The notes under the pieces were generated by a model. It was not told the DNA's origin. It saw nothing but the letters and a program-made list of their open reading frames with translations, and made no database searches. A stretch of 8,903 nt of DNA from Deltaproteobacteria bacterium (GTDB lineage Bacteria; Desulfobacterota; Desulfarculia; Adiutricales; JAGVGV01), in assembly GCA_020056895.1 (NCBI GenBank), contig JAGVGV010000704.1, forward strand, positions 1 to 8,903. Direction: 5' to 3'. Position numbers and translations under genes: made by a program. This document shows, in pieces, positions 6,487 through 8,903 of the stretch (positions are counted from its first letter, which is position 1; each line of letters opens with the position of its first letter).

Positions 6487-7530
6487 CTATTTGAAGCCGA
6501 GCAGGTCCTGGACCTTCTTCAGGTAATCCGCGCCGATTTCACCGGCGTAATTGTCATGAACCTTCTTGCCTTTGACCCGGAGGTTTTCCATGTCCGCGGC
6601 CGACAGCTTGATGAATTCAACGCCCGCTTTCTGGGCGGCGGCGATCTGTTCTTCCTGCTGGGCTTTGGTGGCGACCCGCATTTCGTTGCATTTTTCGGTA
6701 ACGACATCCTTGAAGGTTTTGGCCAGATCGGGCGGCAGGGTTTTGAACCAAGCCTCGTTGAACACCCAGATGAACAGGCCCTGGGCGTAGTTCAGTTCGG
6801 TAAAGTATTTGGCCACTTCAAACTTCTTGGTCAGGTTGCACACGATGGCGGTGTGATCCAAACCGGTGATCACGCCCTGTTTCAGGGCGATGGGCACGTC
6901 CGGCCACGGCATGACCACGGGGTTCAAGCCCCAGGACTGGTAGGTCAGCTTGTTCACGGCCGCTTCGGCGATCCGGAATTTCACCTTGCCCGCGTCCGCC
7001 AGGTTGCGGACCGGAGTCGTGGTCGCCCAGCCGTACTGGCCGTAGCTGGATACGTTGACGCCGATGATGCCCTGGTGTTTCATGGCATCCAGGAACTGTC
7101 CGTACAATTCCTTGTTGGCGGCGAATTTCTCCATGTTTTCAAAGGTGTCCACCAGATAGGGCAGGTTCACCACGCCCATCCGGGGGCCCAGGTTCGTGGA
7201 CGCCACCGAGCTGACCGCCATGCCTTGGATGGTTCCGGTCTGGAGCTGGTTGAGCACTTCCACTTCACCGCCCAACTGCGAAAAGGGACGGTAATCGAAA
7301 AAGATTTGACCATTGGTGCGCTTCCAAAGTTCATCCCGGATCGCGAACCCCGTGTACACACCCTTGATGGCCGGGTTGGATACGTTGGATACCACGGCCT
7401 TGAACTTCGCCCCCGAGGGATCGAAACTGGGCTTCCACGCATCCATCGGGTTTGTCGTCTGCGCCAGAGCAGGCAATGCCGCGGCCAGAACCGCCACGAC
7501 CGCCAGAACCACCACCAACCACTTCCTCAT
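6487..7530 (-). CDS. dctP: TRAP transporter periplasmic solute-binding protein DctP
   Basis: A 347-residue exported binding protein of the DctP family that captures substrate in the periplasm and delivers it to DctQM. Residues 1-23 form a signal peptide (MRKW, a hydrophobic VVVLAVVAVLAAALP core, then ALA-Q cleavage site). The mature part has the family layout: GGEVEVLNQLQTGTIQGMA (87-105), LPYLVDTFENMEKF (123-136), the KFRIAE segment with R186 at the position of the conserved carboxylate-binding arginine, and PVVMPWPDVPIALKQGVITG (204-223). A carboxylate (organic acid) ligand is therefore likely, but not identifiable further. The start is fixed by AGGAGGT 6 nt before the ATG at 7530; the open frame continues to 7683, but those 51 residues would hide the signal peptide. 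It is the first gene of dctP-dctQ-dctM, with a predicted leader of about 214 nt. Confidence 0.96.
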   Translation of the reverse strand: MRKWLVVVLAVVAVLAAALPALAQTTNPMDAWKPSFDPSGAKFKAVVSNVSNPAIKGVYTGFAIRDELWKRTNGQIFFDYRPFSQLGGEVEVLNQLQTGTIQGMAVSSVASTNLGPRMGVVNLPYLVDTFENMEKFAANKELYGQFLDAMKHQGIIGVNVSSYGQYGWATTTPVRNLADAGKVKFRIAEAAVNKLTYQSWGLNPVVMPWPDVPIALKQGVITGLDHTAIVCNLTKKFEVAKYFTELNYAQGLFIWVFNEAWFKTLPPDLAKTFKDVVTEKCNEMRVATKAQQEEQIAAAQKAGVEFIKLSAADMENLRVKGKKVHDNYAGEIGADYLKKVQDLLGFK

Positions 7531-7536
7531 CTCGGC

Positions 7537-7543
7537 ACCTCCT
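7537..7543 (-). promoter_or_regulatory. Ribosome-binding site of dctP
   Basis: AGGAGGT on the minus strand, 6 nt from the ATG at 7530, is a full-strength Shine-Dalgarno sequence. It decides the start against the longer frame opening at 7683 and fits high expression of the binding protein. Confidence 0.85.
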
Positions 7544-7663
7544 CGATTGTTGCTTAAGGCTTGGTTAAAAGTCCCGTTTCCTTCGCGTTTCTGGAACCCC
7601 ACAAACCAATCGTCCGGGGAAGGGTTCAAAAACGGACCTCTCCCCACGTTGCCGCATGAATTT

Positions 7664-7684
7664 GGTCGTGGCTTGGCCACCACC
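7664..7684 (-). promoter_or_regulatory. Stem-loop in the dctP leader
   Basis: GTGGC (7668-7672) and GCCAC (7676-7680) pair around a 3-nt loop, extended by three more pairs (GGT/ACC) beyond one C-C mismatch. It sits in the predicted long 5' leader of the TRAP operon, about 130 nt before the dctP start. No known riboswitch pattern was recognised. Could be a structured regulatory leader or chance. Confidence 0.25.
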
Positions 7685-7747
7685 GCGTTTCACTCCCGGT
7701 TGGGTCGCGGTCAATGTTCACTATTCAGGCTTAAAAGGGTCGCGTCA

Positions 7748-7779
7748 GTCATATTATGACCTTGATCCAGGGTTGTCAA
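7748..7779 (-). promoter_or_regulatory. Putative TRAP operon promoter with overlapping palindromic operator
   Basis: On the minus strand a perfect TTGACA (7779-7774) is followed after 17 bp by TAATAT (7756-7751; 4 of 6 to TATAAT). An alternative -10, CATAAT (7758-7753), would have a 15-bp spacer. The -10 region lies inside a perfect 13-bp palindrome, GTCATA-T-TATGAC (7748-7760), a geometry typical of a repressor site (GntR-like size). Transcription would start near 7744. No regulator gene is visible in the window to pair with it. Confidence 0.6.
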
Positions 7780-7780
7780 A

Positions 7781-8058
7781 CCTTTTTCGCTGGCGGATCC
7801 ACGGTACACGCAGGCGGCCAACCGGATTTCGAAGGCCAAAAACAGCCCGTAACTTATCTTTTTAAATGGAAGTTTGGAACGAACCCGGATTCCGGCCAGG
7901 TCTACCCCCCTAAACCCGGGAACACTCCGGGTGTAAGAATAAATTAATTTTTCCAGCGAGTTATCAAAATAGCTATATTCTGATTAAAAAATAGTTACAT
8001 GGCCCCGCCGTCGCCCCGGAACCCACCGCCCTGGCCGATCTGACCCTCTGGAAAAACT
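7781..8058. other. Non-coding gap between the TRAP promoter and the DUF362 gene, with AT-rich island
   Basis: With the dctP leader this completes about 530 bp (7531-8058) without a credible gene. It holds a 6-bp inverted repeat ACCCGG (7914-7919) / CCGGGT (7927-7932) with a 7-nt loop, and a strikingly AT-rich stretch at about 7933-7999 in otherwise GC-rich DNA. Within that stretch, on the minus strand, TTGATA followed by weak -10-like hexamers could be a second distal TRAP promoter. No clear terminator for the DUF362 gene was found; only a T6 run (about 7985-7991 on the minus strand) without a convincing stem before it. Confidence 0.5.
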
Positions 8059-8903
8059 TTACCAGCCCAGGCGGTTCACCATCTTCAGCGCCCAGCCCGT
8101 TTCAAACCCTATGGCGTTTTCCGGGCAGACTTCCTGGCAGCAATAGCACCGCAAACAGCGGCCGTAATCGAACCGGGCCCGATGGTCCGCCACCTGAAGG
8201 GCGTCGGCGGGGCAGACCTCCACGCATTTCCGGCAGCCCACGCATCGGCCATCGTCCTGAACCGGACGGGAAATCAAATGCTTCCGGCCCCATCGGCCCA
8301 CGAAGCCGGGAAGCCGCGATCCGGATTCCACGTCGGGCAGTTTAAAGCCGCGGACGGCCAGGCCGGCGGGATCGTCCCCCAGGGTGAGGATCCCCGAGGC
8401 CCCCGGCGAAACCAACCCCCGGGCCAGAGCCGTCCGGTACAAAGGGAACCGGGCCAGATCCGCGCCCAGAATCCGGGCCACCACCATGTCCATGGCCAGC
8501 GCGTCCGTGGACGCGGCCACCAGGCCCACCCGGCGAGGCCTTCCATTGCAGGGCCCCCGGCCTTCCATGCCCCAAACACCGTCCAAAATAGTCATGCCGG
8601 GCCGGACGGTTTGGTAAATATCCAACAATAACCCGGCGAACCGGTCCCGATCCACGCCGGCCGCCAGGTGCCATTCCTGCTTCCGCCGGCCCACCACCGT
8701 TCCGAACAGGTTTTTTACGCCCAATGTCAACAGCATCAGGCTGTGGGTTTTAAGCTTGGGGAGGCTGATAATGAAATCCGCCTCCAGCACCCGAGCCGAC
8801 AGCTCCAGGCTCCGGCACCCGGCGCCGACGGGCGTCCCAACCCGGGTGGGCCGGTCCAGTTCCGTCAGTCGGGCGCCCAGGTCCTTGGCCGCCTGAGCCA
8901 GCC
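8059..8903 (-). CDS. DUF362 domain protein with C-terminal 2x[4Fe-4S] ferredoxin domain, N-terminus outside window
   Basis: The frame is open from the TAA at 8059-8061 through the right edge; 280 codons are visible and the true start lies beyond base 8903. A GTG at 8790 is internal, because family sequence continues upstream of it. The visible part begins in the DUF362 domain: ADFIISLPKLKTHSLMLLTL then GVKNLFG, a family signature, and later DGVWGMEGRGPCNGRPR and STDALAMD. The last about 65 residues carry two ferredoxin clusters, CVGCRKCVEVCP (8212-8244) and CLRCYCCQEVCP (about 8125-8157), each binding one [4Fe-4S] centre. The second has an extra Cys (CYCC), which I believe is common in this family. 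DUF362-ferredoxin proteins are frequent in strict anaerobes, are presumed to act in electron transfer or Fe-S handling, and have no agreed reaction. Same strand as, but about 280 bp from, the TRAP promoter, so probably a separate unit. Confidence 0.92.
   Translation of the reverse strand, partial: LAQAAKDLGARLTELDRPTRVGTPVGAGCRSLELSARVLEADFIISLPKLKTHSLMLLTLGVKNLFGTVVGRRKQEWHLAAGVDRDRFAGLLLDIYQTVRPGMTILDGVWGMEGRGPCNGRPRRVGLVAASTDALAMDMVVARILGADLARFPLYRTALARGLVSPGASGILTLGDDPAGLAVRGFKLPDVESGSRLPGFVGRWGRKHLISRPVQDDGRCVGCRKCVEVCPADALQVADHRARFDYGRCLRCYCCQEVCPENAIGFETGWALKMVNRLGW

Noticed and set aside
7531..7683. 51-residue N-terminal extension of DctP
   Set aside because: It would place charged, polar sequence ahead of a clear signal peptide, and the AGGAGGT at 7537-7543 points to the ATG at 7530. 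The stretch is better read as mRNA leader.
7914..7932. ACCCGG/CCGGGT inverted repeat as a terminator
   Set aside because: The stem is only 6 bp with a 7-nt loop; on the minus strand a G-run rather than a T-run follows, and on the plus strand no gene precedes it.
7656..7947. Overlapping small plus-strand frames in the TRAP upstream region
   Set aside because: No ribosome-binding site, no domain, and they cross the predicted promoter and leader of the opposite strand.
8125..8157. Extra cysteine in the second ferredoxin motif (CYCC) of the DUF362 protein
   Set aside because: It first looked unusual, but from my knowledge of the family a CxRCxCCQExCP form is common in DUF362 proteins, so it is not a novel feature.

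Overview
The window is about 8.9 kb of GC-rich DNA with dense bacterial coding. It most resembles an anaerobic member of the Desulfobacterota (the former sulfate-reducing Deltaproteobacteria). That placement is an inference from three things: a DUF362 protein with a 2x[4Fe-4S] tail, a TRAP transporter operon, and a multidomain HAMP/PAS sensor kinase opposite a receiver-TPR protein. No rRNA, tRNA, IS element, CRISPR array or phage gene was seen. Five genes are coded on the minus strand and one on the plus strand.

Left part (1-2127, minus): a membrane sensor histidine kinase, cut by the left edge inside its ATPase domain. It has TM1, a large dCache_3-like periplasmic sensor, TM2, HAMP, PAS, a HisKA domain with an intact H-box (His533), and an HATPase region. 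The HATPase N-box is intact, but its glycine-rich G1 and G2 boxes are visibly degenerate. From a 159-bp divergent intergenic region, the plus-strand gene (2287-4389) encodes a 700-residue protein: a receiver-like N-terminus whose expected phospho-acceptor Asp is Asn, then a coiled coil and TPR repeats. A near-consensus sigma-70 promoter (CTGACA, 17 bp, TATAAT) and a perfect 7-bp 5'-UTR hairpin precede it.

Middle part (4390-7780, minus): a complete tripartite TRAP transporter operon in the order dctP (periplasmic binding protein), dctQ (small membrane subunit), dctM (large membrane subunit). It is convergent with the TPR gene and ends at a hairpin plus T-run terminator (4417-4447). Both intercistronic gaps contain hairpins (a perfect 12-bp stem between dctP and dctQ; a 5-bp stem plus T4 between dctQ and dctM), which would suit stepped expression with dctP highest. 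The likely promoter (TTGACA, 17 bp, TAATAT) lies about 220 bp upstream of dctP, and its -10 is embedded in a perfect GTCATA-T-TATGAC palindrome that looks like an operator. The binding protein keeps the usual carboxylate-binding Arg (R186), so the substrate is probably an organic acid, but it cannot be named.

Right part (7781-8903): about 280 bp of non-coding DNA with an AT-rich island, then the C-terminal 280 residues of a DUF362/ferredoxin protein (minus strand), open through the right edge.

The most unusual signal is the pairing, across one divergent promoter region, of a kinase with a decayed-looking nucleotide site and a receiver-TPR protein without the phospho-acceptor Asp. Together they could be a non-canonical, phosphorylation-independent signalling module. 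This is a hypothesis; everything else looks like ordinary core or accessory metabolism.
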